DNA from: Ideonella oryzae
Lineage (GTDB): Bacteria > Pseudomonadota > Gammaproteobacteria > Burkholderiales > Burkholderiaceae_C
DNA length: 64,000 bases
Assembly (NCBI RefSeq): GCF_024055665.1
Contig: NZ_JAMXMC010000006.1
Span: forward strand, 186,001-250,000
Reading direction: 5' to 3'
Position numbers and translations under genes: made by a program. The notes beneath the pieces were generated by a model. It saw nothing but the letters and a program-made list of their open reading frames with translations. It was not told where the DNA came from and searched no databases. Position 1 is the first letter of the stretch; every line of letters begins with the position of its first letter. Below are positions 36,835 to 48,783 of this stretch, in pieces.

Positions 36835-39033
36835 ATGAGCGACAAGAAAAAGGCCATCGAGCTGTTGCGCACGACCTACCTGCGCGGCCCCAACATCTGG
36901 ACGTACCGTCCCGCCATGGAGGTCTGGCTGGACCTCGGCGAGTTGGAAGACTGTCCTTCCCACCTGCTGCCCGGCTTCACCGACCGGCTGCTCAAGCTGC
37001 TGCCCGCCCTGGAGGAGCACCACTGCGGCGTCGGCGAGCGGGGCGGCTTCATCCAGCGCCTGCGCGAAGGCACCTGGGCCGGCCACATCCTGGAGCATTG
37101 CGTGATCGAGTTGCTCAACCGCGCGGGCATGCCCACCGGGTTCGGCCAGACGCGCGCGGTTTCGCAGCGCGGGGTGTACCGCATGGTCTTCCGCGCCCGT
37201 GACGAGCAGGTCGGCCGCACCGCCCTGACCCAGGGCCACGCCCTGCTGATGGCGGCCATCAACGATGAGCCCTTCGACGTGGAGGCCGCCGTGGCCGCCG
37301 TGCGCGAGGCCATCGACGACTGCTACCTGGGCCCGTCCACCGCCTGCATCGTGGCGGCCGCCACCGAGCGCGGCATCCCGCACATCCGCCTGAACGACGG
37401 CAACCTGGTGCAGCTGGGCTACGGTGCCCGCCAGCGCCGCATCTGGACGGCCGAGACCGACCTGACCAGCGCGATCGCCGAGAACATCGCCTGCGACAAG
37501 GACCTCACCAAGATGCTGCTCAAGGCCTGCGGCGTGCCGGTGCCCGAAGGCCAGGTCGTGGCCAGCGCCGCCGAGGCCTGGGAAGCCGCGCAGGACATCG
37601 GCCTGCCGGTGGTGGTCAAGCCCAGCGACGGCAACCACGGCCGGGGCGTGGCCCTGGACCTGCGCCAGCAGGTCGACATCGAGGCCGCCTTCGCGCTGGC
37701 CGACAGCCATGGCAGCGAGGTGATCGTCGAGCGCTGCATTCCCGGTGACGAGCACCGGGTGCTGGTGGTCGGCGGCGAGGTCGTGGCCGCCGCCCGCGGC
37801 GAGAGCGCCTGGATCACCGGTGACGGCAGAAGCACCGTCGTGCAGCTGATCGACAGCCAGATCAACGCCGATCCGCGCCGGGGCACCACCGAAGACCACC
37901 CGCTCAACCGCCTGAGCGTGGAAGAGGACGAGGTCATCCGTCTGGACCTGCAGCGCCAGGGCTTCGCCCCGCGCGACGTGCCGCCCGCGGGCCGCCGGCT
38001 GCTGGTCCAGCGCAACGGCAACGTGGCCATCGACTGCACTGACGAGGTCCACCCTGAGGTGGCCTACGTGGTCAGCCTGGCCGCCCGCGCCGTGGGCCTG
38101 GACATCGCCGGCGTCGACCTGGTCTGCGAGGACATCGGCCGACCGCTGGCCGAGCAGGGTGGCGCCATCGTCGAGGTCAATGCCGGCCCCGGCCTGCTGA
38201 TGCACCTCAAGCCCGCCGAGGGCACGCCGCGTCCGGTGGGCCAGCAAATCGTCGAGCACCTGTTCCCGTCCGACGACGAAGATGCCCGCCCCGGCCGCAT
38301 CCCCATCGTCGGGGTGGCGGGCAGCGCCGACAGCACCTTCATCGCCCGCCTGGTGGCCCGCCTGCTGCACCTGAGCGGCCGCCCCACCGCGCTGGCCTGC
38401 GCCGACGGCCTGTTCCTGGGCCACCGCCGCACCGAGAAGGCCGGCAAGCAATACTGGGACGCCTGCCACCGCCTGCTGATGAACCGCGAGGCCCAGGCCG
38501 CCGTGTTCGAGAACCCGGCCGCCCTGATCCTGGACAACGGCCTGCCCTACGACCGCTGCCACGTCGGCCTGGTGACCGACCTGGGCGGCCACGAGGATCT
38601 GACGCGGCACGACATCACCGAGACCGACCAGCTCTATCGCGTGCTGCGCACCCAGATCGACGTGGTGCTCTCCGATGGCGTGGGCGTGCTCAACGGGGAC
38701 GACGCGCGGGTCGCCGAGATGGCCAGCCTGTGCGACGGCGAGGTGCTGTTCTACGCCCGTGAGGGGACCGAAGGTCTGCCCGCCACCGTGACCGAGCACC
38801 TGGCCCAGGGCGGCCGTGCCGCCGTGATGACCGGGCAGCGGGTCAGCCTGCGCAGCGGTGCCAGCGAACAGGGGGCCATCGAGTTGGGCCAGATCCTGCA
38901 CCGCCGCGGCCAACCGGCCGGACCGGCCCGCCTGCAGGCCCTGCTGGCCGCCGTGGCCACGGCCTGGGCCTTTGGCATCTCACCCGAGCTGATCGCCGCC
39001 GGCATCGAAACCTTCGAACAGCCGCTCGCCTGA
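36835..39033 (+). CDS. Cyanophycin synthetase paralogue CphA' with degenerate ligase P-loop
   Basis: A 732-residue homologue of cyanophycin synthetase. The N-terminal domain and ATP-grasp domain are intact (LPVVVKPSDGNHGRGVALDL, IVERCIPGDEHRVLVV, AIVEVNAGPGLLMHL). In the Mur-ligase-like domain the P-loop GTNGKTTTA of CphA is replaced by GVAGSADSTF (about 493-502), so the Arg-adding site is probably dead. The domain is also shortened. The pair CphA'/CphA occurs in Ralstonia and related bacteria. The ATG at 36835 is chosen by family start; an in-frame start 60 bp upstream is less likely. It precedes cphA by 35 bp. Confidence 0.88.
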   Translation: MSDKKKAIELLRTTYLRGPNIWTYRPAMEVWLDLGELEDCPSHLLPGFTDRLLKLLPALEEHHCGVGERGGFIQRLREGTWAGHILEHCVIELLNRAGMPTGFGQTRAVSQRGVYRMVFRARDEQVGRTALTQGHALLMAAINDEPFDVEAAVAAVREAIDDCYLGPSTACIVAAATERGIPHIRLNDGNLVQLGYGARQRRIWTAETDLTSAIAENIACDKDLTKMLLKACGVPVPEGQVVASAAEAWEAAQDIGLPVVVKPSDGNHGRGVALDLRQQVDIEAAFALADSHGSEVIVERCIPGDEHRVLVVGGEVVAAARGESAWITGDGRSTVVQLIDSQINADPRRGTTEDHPLNRLSVEEDEVIRLDLQRQGFAPRDVPPAGRRLLVQRNGNVAIDCTDEVHPEVAYVVSLAARAVGLDIAGVDLVCEDIGRPLAEQGGAIVEVNAGPGLLMHLKPAEGTPRPVGQQIVEHLFPSDDEDARPGRIPIVGVAGSADSTFIARLVARLLHLSGRPTALACADGLFLGHRRTEKAGKQYWDACHRLLMNREAQAAVFENPAALILDNGLPYDRCHVGLVTDLGGHEDLTRHDITETDQLYRVLRTQIDVVLSDGVGVLNGDDARVAEMASLCDGEVLFYAREGTEGLPATVTEHLAQGGRAAVMTGQRVSLRSGASEQGAIELGQILHRRGQPAGPARLQALLAAVATAWAFGISPELIAAGIETFEQPLA

Positions 39034-39068
39034 GTCTCCTGCCCACCGACGTCGGACAAGACCCGAAC

Positions 39069-41642
39069 ATGGACATCTCCCGCATCCGCGCTCTCCGTGG
39101 CCCCAACCTGTGGAGCCGCCACACCGCCATCGAGGCCATCGTCACCTGCGACGAGGCCGAGCATGCCCTGACCACCCTGCCGGACTTCGAAGCCCGGCTG
39201 CGCGCCCTCTTCCCCGCCCTGGGGCCGCTGCGCCGCCAGCCCGACCAGGCCTCGCTGGCCCATGTGCTCGAGCTCGCCACCCTGGCGCTGCAAATCCAGG
39301 CGGGCTGCCCGGTGACCTTCTCCCGCACCACCGAGACGGTGGAGCGCGGCACCTTCCAGGTCGTGGTGCAGTACAGCGAAGAGGCCGTGGGCCGCAAGGC
39401 GCTGTCCGCCGCCGAAGGGCTGATCCAGGCCGCGCTGGCCGGTGGCAGCTTCGACGTGGCCGGCACCATCGCCGAGTTGCGCGAACTGGACGAGGACCTC
39501 CGCATGGGCCCCTCCACCGGCTGCATCGTGCATGCCGCCGTGGCACGGGGCATCCCGTTCCGGCGCCTGACCAGCGGCTCGCTGGTGCAGCTGGGCTGGG
39601 GCGCCAAGGCCCGCCGCATCTGGGCCGCCGAGGTCGACTCCACCAGCGCCGTGAGCGAATCCATCGCCCAGGACAAGGACCTGTGCAAGACCCTGCTGAG
39701 CGCGGCCGGCGTGCCGGTGCCCACCGGCCGCCCGGTGGACAGCGTGGACGAGGCCTGGGACGTGGCCCTGGAGATCGGCCTGCCGGTGGTGCTCAAGCCC
39801 CAGGACGGCAACCAGGGCAAGGGCGTGACCGTCAACGTCGCCTCGCGCGAGCACCTGGAGATCGCCTACCGCGCGGCCGAGGAGATCGGCCACGTGATGG
39901 TCGAGAAGTTCCTGCCGGGCAGTGACTTCCGCCTGCTGGTGATCGGCAACAGGCTGGTGGCGGCCGCCCGACGCGACCCCCCGCATGTCATCGGCGACGG
40001 CGTGCAGACGGTGCGCCAGCTGGTGGACGAGGTCAACGCCGACCCGCGCCGGGGCACCGGCCATGCCACCTCGCTGACCAAGATCCGCTTCGACGACATC
40101 GCGGTGGCCCGGCTGGAACTGCAAGGCCTGACCCCGGAGTCGGTGCCCGAGAAGGGCCGTCGCGTGGTGCTGCGCAACAACGCCAACCTGTCCACCGGTG
40201 GCACCGCCACCGACGTGACCGATGAGGTCCACCCGGACGTGGCCGCCCGCGCGGTGGCCGCCGCCCAGATGATCGGTTTGGACATCTGCGGCGTGGACGT
40301 GGTGTGCGAAAGCGTCGGCCGGCCGCTGGAAGAACAGAGCGGCGGCATCGTCGAGGTGAACGCGGCCCCCGGCCTGCGCATGCACCTGACGCCCTCCTTC
40401 GGCAAGGGCCGGCTGGTCGGCGAAGCCATCGTGGACCACCTGTTCCCGGCCGGCGAAGACGGCCGCATCCCGGTGGTGGCCGTGACCGGCACCAACGGCA
40501 AGACCACCACCGCCCGCCTGATCGCCCACCTGTTCGCGGCCAGCGGCCTGAAGGTGGGCATGACCAACACCGACGGCGTGCATGTGGACGGTCGCCAGAC
40601 CGACTCGGGCGACTGCTCGGGCCCGCGCAGCGCACGCAATGTGCTGATGCACCCGGACGTGGAGGCCGCCGTGCTGGAGACCGCCCGCGGCGGCATCCTG
40701 CGCGAGGGTCTGGGTTTCGACCGCTGCCAGGTGGCGGTGGTGACCAACATCGGCGCCGGCGACCACCTGGGCCTGAACTACATCACCACGGTCGAGGACC
40801 TGACGGTGCTCAAGCGGGTCATCGTGCAGAACGTGGCCCCGCAGGGCTATGCGGTGCTCAACGCCACCGACCCGCACTGCGTGGTGATGGCCCCCACCTG
40901 CCCGGGCGGCGTCATCTACTTCGCGGCGGACCGCCACCACCCGGTGCTGGCCACCCACCGTGCCCAGGGCCAGCGCAGCGTCTTCGTGGACGAGGGCTGC
41001 ATCGTGGCCGCCGAAGGCAACTGGCGCGAGACCGTGGCCCTGGCCGACATCCCGCTGACCCGGGGCGGCGCGATCGGCTTCCAGGTCGAGAACGCGATGG
41101 CCGCCGTGGCGGCCGCCTGGGGCGCCGGCCTGAGCTGGGACGCCATTCGCGCCGGTCTGGCCAGCTTCGTCAACGACGCCGACAACGCGCCGGGCCGCTT
41201 CAACGTGATGGACTACCGCGGCGCCACCGTGATCGCCGACTACGGCCACAACCCGGACGCCATGCGCGCCCTGGTGCAGGCGGTGGAAGCGATGCCGGGC
41301 AACCGACGCTCGGTGGTCATCTCCGGGGCGGGCGACCGCCGCGACGAGGACATCCGCGAGCAGACCCAGATCCTGGGCAAGGCCTTTGACGACGTGATCC
41401 TCTACCAGGATGCCTGCCAGCGCGGCCGGGCCGATGGAGAGGTGCTGGCCCTGCTGCGCCAGGGCCTGAAGGGCGCCCCCCGCACCACCCACACGGAAGA
41501 GATCCACGGCGAGTTCGTGGCCATCGACACCGCGCTGAGCCGCCTGCAGCCGGGCGACCTGTGTCTGGTGCTGGTGGACCAGGTGGAAGAAGCCCTGGCG
41601 CACCTGGCCCAGCGGGTCAGCGAGGACGCCAGCGCCGAGTGA
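39069..41642 (+). CDS. cphA: Cyanophycin synthetase
   Basis: An 857-residue enzyme that builds multi-L-arginyl-poly-L-aspartate. It has an N-terminal domain, an ATP-grasp domain adding Asp (LPVVLKPQDGNQGKGVTVNV, VMVEKFLPGSDFRLLVI, GIVEVNAAPGLRMHL) and a Mur-ligase-like domain adding Arg with an intact P-loop VTGTNGKTTTARLI (about 472-485). Length is normal. The gene follows cphA' in one operon and ends 23 bp from a convergent gene. Cyanophycin would be an intracellular nitrogen reserve in this diazotroph. No cyanophycinase gene is in the window. Confidence 0.95.
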   Translation: MDISRIRALRGPNLWSRHTAIEAIVTCDEAEHALTTLPDFEARLRALFPALGPLRRQPDQASLAHVLELATLALQIQAGCPVTFSRTTETVERGTFQVVVQYSEEAVGRKALSAAEGLIQAALAGGSFDVAGTIAELRELDEDLRMGPSTGCIVHAAVARGIPFRRLTSGSLVQLGWGAKARRIWAAEVDSTSAVSESIAQDKDLCKTLLSAAGVPVPTGRPVDSVDEAWDVALEIGLPVVLKPQDGNQGKGVTVNVASREHLEIAYRAAEEIGHVMVEKFLPGSDFRLLVIGNRLVAAARRDPPHVIGDGVQTVRQLVDEVNADPRRGTGHATSLTKIRFDDIAVARLELQGLTPESVPEKGRRVVLRNNANLSTGGTATDVTDEVHPDVAARAVAAAQMIGLDICGVDVVCESVGRPLEEQSGGIVEVNAAPGLRMHLTPSFGKGRLVGEAIVDHLFPAGEDGRIPVVAVTGTNGKTTTARLIAHLFAASGLKVGMTNTDGVHVDGRQTDSGDCSGPRSARNVLMHPDVEAAVLETARGGILREGLGFDRCQVAVVTNIGAGDHLGLNYITTVEDLTVLKRVIVQNVAPQGYAVLNATDPHCVVMAPTCPGGVIYFAADRHHPVLATHRAQGQRSVFVDEGCIVAAEGNWRETVALADIPLTRGGAIGFQVENAMAAVAAAWGAGLSWDAIRAGLASFVNDADNAPGRFNVMDYRGATVIADYGHNPDAMRALVQAVEAMPGNRRSVVISGAGDRRDEDIREQTQILGKAFDDVILYQDACQRGRADGEVLALLRQGLKGAPRTTHTEEIHGEFVAIDTALSRLQPGDLCLVLVDQVEEALAHLAQRVSEDASAE

Positions 41643-41665
41643 GGCGGCGCACCCGCCGGCCGCGC

Positions 41666-44215
41666 TCAGGCCCAGGCGGGCACCGCCTGGCCACCCGCCC
41701 GCGAGAGATCAGCCCCGGGGGCGGCGGCCACCCGCCCCAGATCGAGGCCGGCCTGCGCCAGCAGCACGTCGGGTGACAGCACCTGCACCAGCAGCGGCTC
41801 GCCCCAGGCGGTGTCGCAGCGCAGCAGGTGCGTCACCCAGGGCGCAAACGGCCGAAAGCCGGCCGGCGCCTGCCCCAGATCCCGCGGGTCGGCGTCCACC
41901 ACGGACAGCACATCGTCCACCCGCAGGCCAAGCAGGGCCTGCTCGGGCTGCCGCGGGTGGCGCAACACCAGCACCGTGCCATCGCCCGCCCGCGGAGCAT
42001 GCGAGACACCGAACAGCCGGCGGGCGCACAGCACATGGACCAGCCGACCGCCGGCCGCCTCGTCCACCTCCAGCAACCCGGCCCGCGCGTCCTGCGCCTG
42101 GGGCGGGCTGACCAGCCCTTGCGGCGTCCTGGCCTCGACCAGCGCCGCGCTGGGCAAGGCATAGCAACCCGCGCCCACCTGGAAGATGGCCAGCTCCTGA
42201 CTGCGGCTGTCCACCCGCAGGGCCGGGGGCTTCAGGGCGGCGTCGCTGTAGGCTCGGCGGCGGCGCTCCACCGGCCCGAGCAACAGCCCGACCACCACCT
42301 GCACGCCATGGTCGTAGCCGTCGGTCTGCCGAAACTCCCGGTAGCCCCGCCCGGCCACGCGGGCACACCACAGCTGCGTATCGCCCTGCGTGACGATGGC
42401 CTGGGCGCCATCGAACCCCGTGAGCGCCGACACGGGATCGACGGTGCCGACATGGGCCAGCACGCGCCCCTGCGCGTCGACGAAAGCGGCCAGGCCGGGA
42501 CGGTCCCCGAGGATGTCCTGCAGGATGGCGCGTAGCTCGCGCTCGGCATGAAAGACGATGGCGATGCCGCCGACGATGCGGCGCTCCTCCACCGGGTCCC
42601 GCACCGCGGCCAGGTAGGTGTAGGTGGGCCCATGGGCATGCCAGTCGGTGTCTTCGAAACCCGTGACCGCATAAGCCTGCGACGAGTTGAGACCCTGCAC
42701 CTGCCGGCGCAGAGCCTCGGGCACGGCCCGGCCCACCAAACCGCCCGGCGGCGCCTCGCCGGAGTGGGCCTGGATCACGCCCTGGGCGTCGAACACCACC
42801 AGACGGCTGTAGACCGTGTAGAGGCGGTTGATGTGCTCCAGCACCGCCGTCATGGCCGGACGCCCCGCCTCGCGGTCGTCCCGGGCCAGGGCCTGGCGCA
42901 GCACCGGCGACAGGGCCCACCAGCGGCAGTCGTTGGCGCGTTCGTAGAGGTTGCGGTCCAGGATGTCGCTCATCAGCCGGCCCAGCTCCTGGGCCCGCTG
43001 GCGCCCGCGCGCCAGCGCGGTGTGGCCGATGTCCTGGATGGCCTGCTCCACCCGGGCGCGGGTGCGCACGCCGGCCTCGGCCACCTGGCGCAGCACGGCG
43101 TTGAGCCGCAAGCGGTCGTCATGCTCGCCGCGCGCCATCAGGCGGCCGTTCCAGACCACCCGGCGCAGGTCGCGGTTGATCGCATCGGCGTCGTCACGGA
43201 TGGCCAGCAACTCGGCATCGGCCGTCGCGGCCTGGGGCGTCGCCTCCTGTGTCCCGTCCGGGGCCCGCGCACTGAAGGCCGTCAGCAGCGAGACCATGGC
43301 CACGGCCCGCCAGCCGGCCGGCCCCGGATAGCCCTGATAAGGCGTGCCACGGCAGGCCAGCCCCAGGTATTCCCGCCCGGCGAAGTTGATCAGCTGCACC
43401 GCAGCGCCTTCCCCGCAGGCCAGGTGCACCCCCAGGGGCACATGGTCCTCGTCGTTGCTGGCGATGACCCGACCCGCCGGGTCCAGCAGCACCAGCGCCA
43501 CCTGCTGGCGGCCCCCGGCCTCGGCGAACAGACGGACCATCTCGTCGGCAAAGCGAAACCGCAGCACCAGCACGCCCAGGACGGCGCCCTGGGGTGACTG
43601 GATGCGGTGGGCGTAGCACAAGGCGGCCGGCTGGCCCTCGGCCGCCAGGTCGCTGGGGCCAAACCGTTCCACATGGGCGGACGCGGTCAGGGCCTCGGCC
43701 ACGATCGGATCGGACGTGCCGGGCGCCTCACCGCCCGACAGACGCAGCAGGATCTCGCCTGCGGTCGAACACAGCACGATGTCGTCGTAGACGCTGTACT
43801 TGCTCTGGTACTCGCGCAGGCGCGCCAGCAGGACGGCTCGCTCGGCGTCGCGCTGTGCCGGGGTGGCCGCGCAGAAGGCCCGCACCGGGTCGTCGGTGGC
43901 CAGGAAGCCGACGTCGGCGGTGCGCTCGTACAGGTTGCGCACCAGGATGTCGATGGCGCAGCGCGCCTTGGCGCCCAGGTCGTCGCTCAGCTGCGCCAGG
44001 GTCTCGTCGGCCATCTGGGTGATCAGCCGGGCCTGCATCGCCTCGAAGCGGGTGCGCGTGCCCTCCAGCGTGGGCAGGATGGGCGCCACCTCGCGGGGGC
44101 AGCTGATGGCGGCGCTGGACTCGATCCAGCGCCAGGTCATGCCGAGATCGTGCAGATCCCGCTCGGCAACCAGCACCCGGCGCATGTGCGCGACCAGGTC
44201 TTCAGGACAGCTCAT
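41666..44215 (-). CDS. Cytoplasmic duplicated-sensor protein with C-terminal CheW domain
   Basis: An 849-residue protein without an obvious membrane helix or signal peptide. Two similar halves each carry the signature RNLYER (93-98 and 421-426) followed by an aromatic/VY segment (YSVYDDIVLCSTAGEI and YTVYSRLVVFDAQGVI), i.e. an internal duplication of a Cache/PAS-like sensor. The last ~160 residues (ELAIFQVGAGCYALPSAALV ... GLRVDDVLSVVD) form a CheW-type domain. It could couple a cytoplasmic signal to a chemotaxis or chemosensory array without being a classical receptor. The ATG at 44215 is used; an upstream ATG (44332) is less likely. Confidence 0.78.
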   Translation of the reverse strand: MSCPEDLVAHMRRVLVAERDLHDLGMTWRWIESSAAISCPREVAPILPTLEGTRTRFEAMQARLITQMADETLAQLSDDLGAKARCAIDILVRNLYERTADVGFLATDDPVRAFCAATPAQRDAERAVLLARLREYQSKYSVYDDIVLCSTAGEILLRLSGGEAPGTSDPIVAEALTASAHVERFGPSDLAAEGQPAALCYAHRIQSPQGAVLGVLVLRFRFADEMVRLFAEAGGRQQVALVLLDPAGRVIASNDEDHVPLGVHLACGEGAAVQLINFAGREYLGLACRGTPYQGYPGPAGWRAVAMVSLLTAFSARAPDGTQEATPQAATADAELLAIRDDADAINRDLRRVVWNGRLMARGEHDDRLRLNAVLRQVAEAGVRTRARVEQAIQDIGHTALARGRQRAQELGRLMSDILDRNLYERANDCRWWALSPVLRQALARDDREAGRPAMTAVLEHINRLYTVYSRLVVFDAQGVIQAHSGEAPPGGLVGRAVPEALRRQVQGLNSSQAYAVTGFEDTDWHAHGPTYTYLAAVRDPVEERRIVGGIAIVFHAERELRAILQDILGDRPGLAAFVDAQGRVLAHVGTVDPVSALTGFDGAQAIVTQGDTQLWCARVAGRGYREFRQTDGYDHGVQVVVGLLLGPVERRRRAYSDAALKPPALRVDSRSQELAIFQVGAGCYALPSAALVEARTPQGLVSPPQAQDARAGLLEVDEAAGGRLVHVLCARRLFGVSHAPRAGDGTVLVLRHPRQPEQALLGLRVDDVLSVVDADPRDLGQAPAGFRPFAPWVTHLLRCDTAWGEPLLVQVLSPDVLLAQAGLDLGRVAAAPGADLSRAGGQAVPAWA

Positions 44216-44340
44216 GGCAACCCCAGGTCCAATGTGGAATTCGGACGATTCTTGGTGGCTTGGGCCAGTTCCAAACCGGACAAGTGGACCGGAACTCCCC
44301 GCCAATCCCGCCCGCCGTCGGGCCTGTGCCACACTGGGCC

Positions 44341-44565
44341 ATGGCCTTTCCCGGTGACACCTCGTCGACCGCCACCGACCGTTGCCCGCGGTGTGGCGGC
44401 GGTTTCCATTGCGGCGTGCAGGACAGCACGCCCTGCCCCTGCAGCACGCTGACGCTCAGCGCCGAGCTGCAGGCCGTGCTGCGCACGCTCTACAGCGGCT
44501 GCCTGTGCCTGGCCTGCCTGAAAGCACTGGCGGCGGGGGCCCCGCTGGAGCCGCCCGCCGCCTGA
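44341..44565 (+). CDS. Small cysteine-rich CWC protein
   Basis: A 74-residue protein with CPRCGGGFHCGV near the start, then TPCPCSTL, and CLCLACLKAL toward the C-terminus, the arrangement of the 'cysteine-rich CWC' family. It should bind zinc or another metal. The function of the family is unknown. It diverges from the CheW-domain gene, with ~125 bp between the two starts. Confidence 0.85.
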   Translation: MAFPGDTSSTATDRCPRCGGGFHCGVQDSTPCPCSTLTLSAELQAVLRTLYSGCLCLACLKALAAGAPLEPPAA

Positions 44566-44598
44566 AGTGAACGCGGAGCCGAGAACTCAGGCCATCGT

Positions 44599-46170
44599 TC
44601 AGGCCTGAGGTGCCGGAGTGCGGATCAGGTGGTCGAAGGCCGACAGCGCCGCCTTGGCCCCTTCGCCGGTGGCGATGACGATCTGCTTGTAGGGCACGGT
44701 CGTCACGTCGCCCGCGCCGTACACGCCCGGCACGCTGGTGTGGCACTTGGCGTCCACCACGATCTCGCCGAACTTGGACAGCTCCAGCGTGCCCTTGAGG
44801 AACTCGCTGTTGGGCACCAGGCCGATCTGCACGAACACGCCTTCCAGCGCCACCGTGTGCTCCTCGCCCGAGACGCGGTCCTTGTACTTCAGGCCGTTGA
44901 CCTTGTGGCCGTCGCCGGTGATCTCGGTGGTCTGGGCGTTCACGTGGATCTCCACGTTGGGCAGACTCTTGAGCTTGTTGACCAGCACGGCATCGGCCTT
45001 GAGCTGGTCGGCAAACTCGACCAGGGTGACATGGGCCACCACACCGGCCAGGTCGATGGCCGCCTCGACGCCGGAGTTGCCGCCGCCGATCACCGCCACG
45101 CGCTTGCCCTTGAACAGCGGGCCGTCGCAGTGCGGGCAGTAGGCCACGCCCTTGGTCTTGTATTCCTGCTCGCCGGGCACGTTGACATTGCGCCAGCGCG
45201 CGCCGGTGGCCACGATCACGGTGCGGCTCCTCAGCTCGGCGCCGTTGTTGAGCTTGACGGTGGCATAGCCCCCCGGCTGGGCCGCCGGCACCAGCTGGTC
45301 CACCTTCTGGTTGGCCATGATGTCCACGTCATAGACGCGCACATGGGCTTCCAGCGCGGCGGCGAACTTCGGGCCTTCGGTCTCGGGCACGGAGATGAAG
45401 TTCTCGATGCCCAGGGTGTCCAGGGTCTGGCCACCGAAGCGCTCGGCCACGATGCCGGTGCGGATGCCCTTGCGGGCCGCGTAAATGGCCGCGGCCGCAC
45501 CGGCCGGGCCGGCGCCCACCACCAGCACGTCGAACGGGGCCTTGGTGGACAGCTTGGCGGCATCGCGGGCGGCGGCGCCGGTGTCGATCTTGGCCAGGAT
45601 CTCGGGCAGTTCCATGCGGCCGGAGCTGAACATCTGGCCGTTGAGGTAGACCGCCGGCACGCCCATGATCTGGCGCTCCTCGATCTCCTGCTGGAACAGG
45701 CCGCCGTCGATCGCCACGTGGCGGATGCGCGGGTTGAGCATGGCCATCAGGTTGAGGGCCTGCACCACGTCCGGGCAGTTGTGGCAGGTCAGGGACATGT
45801 AGGTCTCGAAGACGAAGTCGCCTTCGATGGCCTGGATCTGCTCGATCACGTCGGCCTCGACCTTGGGCGGGTGGCCGCCGGCCCACAGCAGCGCCAGCAG
45901 CAGCGAGGTGAACTCGTGGCCCATGGGGATGGCGGCGAAGCGCATGCCCATGTCCGCCCCGGCGCGGGTGATCTGGAAGGAGGGACGGCGGGCGTCCTGG
46001 CCGTCGAAGCGGGCCGTGATCTTGGCCGGCGCGATGGCGGCGATCTCGCCCAGCAGTTCGCGCATCTCGGCCGAAGCCGGGCGGTCGTCGAGGCTCGCGA
46101 TCAGCTCGATGGGCTGGGTGATGCGCTCGAAGTAGGCCTGGAGCTGGGTCTTGATGCTGTCGTCCAACAT
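44599..46170 (-). CDS. ahpF: Alkyl hydroperoxide reductase subunit F
   Basis: A 523-residue flavoprotein that reduces AhpC with NADH. The N-terminal double-thioredoxin domain carries [15 protein letters not shown], then FAD motif [20 protein letters not shown], redox CPHCDGPLF, and NAD motif [17 protein letters not shown]. Full length. It follows ahpC by 186 bp, with an inverted repeat between them. Confidence 0.96.
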   Translation of the reverse strand: MLDDSIKTQLQAYFERITQPIELIASLDDRPASAEMRELLGEIAAIAPAKITARFDGQDARRPSFQITRAGADMGMRFAAIPMGHEFTSLLLALLWAGGHPPKVEADVIEQIQAIEGDFVFETYMSLTCHNCPDVVQALNLMAMLNPRIRHVAIDGGLFQQEIEERQIMGVPAVYLNGQMFSSGRMELPEILAKIDTGAAARDAAKLSTKAPFDVLVVGAGPAGAAAAIYAARKGIRTGIVAERFGGQTLDTLGIENFISVPETEGPKFAAALEAHVRVYDVDIMANQKVDQLVPAAQPGGYATVKLNNGAELRSRTVIVATGARWRNVNVPGEQEYKTKGVAYCPHCDGPLFKGKRVAVIGGGNSGVEAAIDLAGVVAHVTLVEFADQLKADAVLVNKLKSLPNVEIHVNAQTTEITGDGHKVNGLKYKDRVSGEEHTVALEGVFVQIGLVPNSEFLKGTLELSKFGEIVVDAKCHTSVPGVYGAGDVTTVPYKQIVIATGEGAKAALSAFDHLIRTPAPQA

Positions 46171-46217
46171 GGCGGTGTCCTTTCTTGGCGGTGTTCAGGC
46201 GTGGTCGTTCCGACCCC

Positions 46218-46258
46218 GTTGAAAGCACCCGCAGGACGTGGCCGGGGACGCTTTCAAC
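46218..46258 (-). other. Inverted repeat between ahpC and ahpF
   Basis: GTTGAAAGC (46218-46226) and GCTTTCAAC (46250-46258) pair as a perfect 9-bp stem with a 23-nt GC-rich loop. Transcribed from ahpC toward ahpF, it could partly terminate or process the mRNA so that ahpC exceeds ahpF. No U-run follows, so an intrinsic terminator is doubtful. Confidence 0.55.
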
Positions 46259-46356
46259 AGGGCCTGAGGGGCCCGCGCGAGGGCTCTGCACCCTCGCGGT
46301 GGTGACGGTAGGAGGCAGGCGAGGCGCCTGCCTTGCCCTGGGTCATCGGGAGGGGA

Positions 46357-46932
46357 TCAGATCTTGCCGACCAGATCGATCGAGGGAGCCAGGGTCTTGG
46401 CGCCTTCGTTCCACTTGGCGGGGCACACTTCGCCCGGGTGGGCGGCGGTGTACTGGGCGGCCTTCAGCTTGCGCACGGTTTCCTTGACATCGCGGGCGAT
46501 CTCGTTGGAGTGCACTTCCATGGTCTTGATGATGCCGTCCGGGTTGATGATGAAGGTGCCGCGCAGGGCCAGGCCTTCTTCCGGGATGTGCACGCCGAAG
46601 GCGTTGGTCAGTTGGTGGGTCGGGTCACCGACCAGGGGGAACTTGGCCTTGCCGACGGCGGCGGAGGTCTCGTGCCACACCTTGTGCGAGAAGTGGGTGT
46701 CGGTGGTCACGATGTAGACCTCGGCACCGGCCTTCTGGAACTCGGCGTAGTTGTCGGCCGCGTCTTCGATCTCGGTCGGGCAGTTGAAGGTGAAGGCCGC
46801 CGGCATGAAGATCAGGACGGACCACTTGCCCTTCAGGGTTTCGTCAGAGACGTCGATGAATTCGCCCTTGCCGCCACGGTTGACGAAAGCGGTGGTCTTG
46901 AACGGTTGGACCTGGGTGTTGATCAGGGACAT
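46357..46932 (-). CDS. ahpC: Peroxiredoxin AhpC
   Basis: A 191-residue 2-Cys peroxiredoxin. The peroxidatic Cys is in FTFNCPTEIED and the resolving Cys in GEVCPAKWNEG. It starts MSLINTQVQPFKTTAFVN, as in E. coli AhpC. It reduces hydroperoxides with AhpF encoded downstream. Confidence 0.97.
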   Translation of the reverse strand: MSLINTQVQPFKTTAFVNRGGKGEFIDVSDETLKGKWSVLIFMPAAFTFNCPTEIEDAADNYAEFQKAGAEVYIVTTDTHFSHKVWHETSAAVGKAKFPLVGDPTHQLTNAFGVHIPEEGLALRGTFIINPDGIIKTMEVHSNEIARDVKETVRKLKAAQYTAAHPGEVCPAKWNEGAKTLAPSIDLVGKI

Positions 46933-47031
46933 GCGTCACTCCTCTGTGTTGGTTGCTGGGTGGGAAACAGTACAGGAGGGATGTTAGGCCGCCGTGATCA
47001 TTTCGTGGATTGATTGATCGAATGTGACCAA

Positions 47032-48779
<1,748 letters not shown>

Positions 48780-48783
<4 letters not shown>

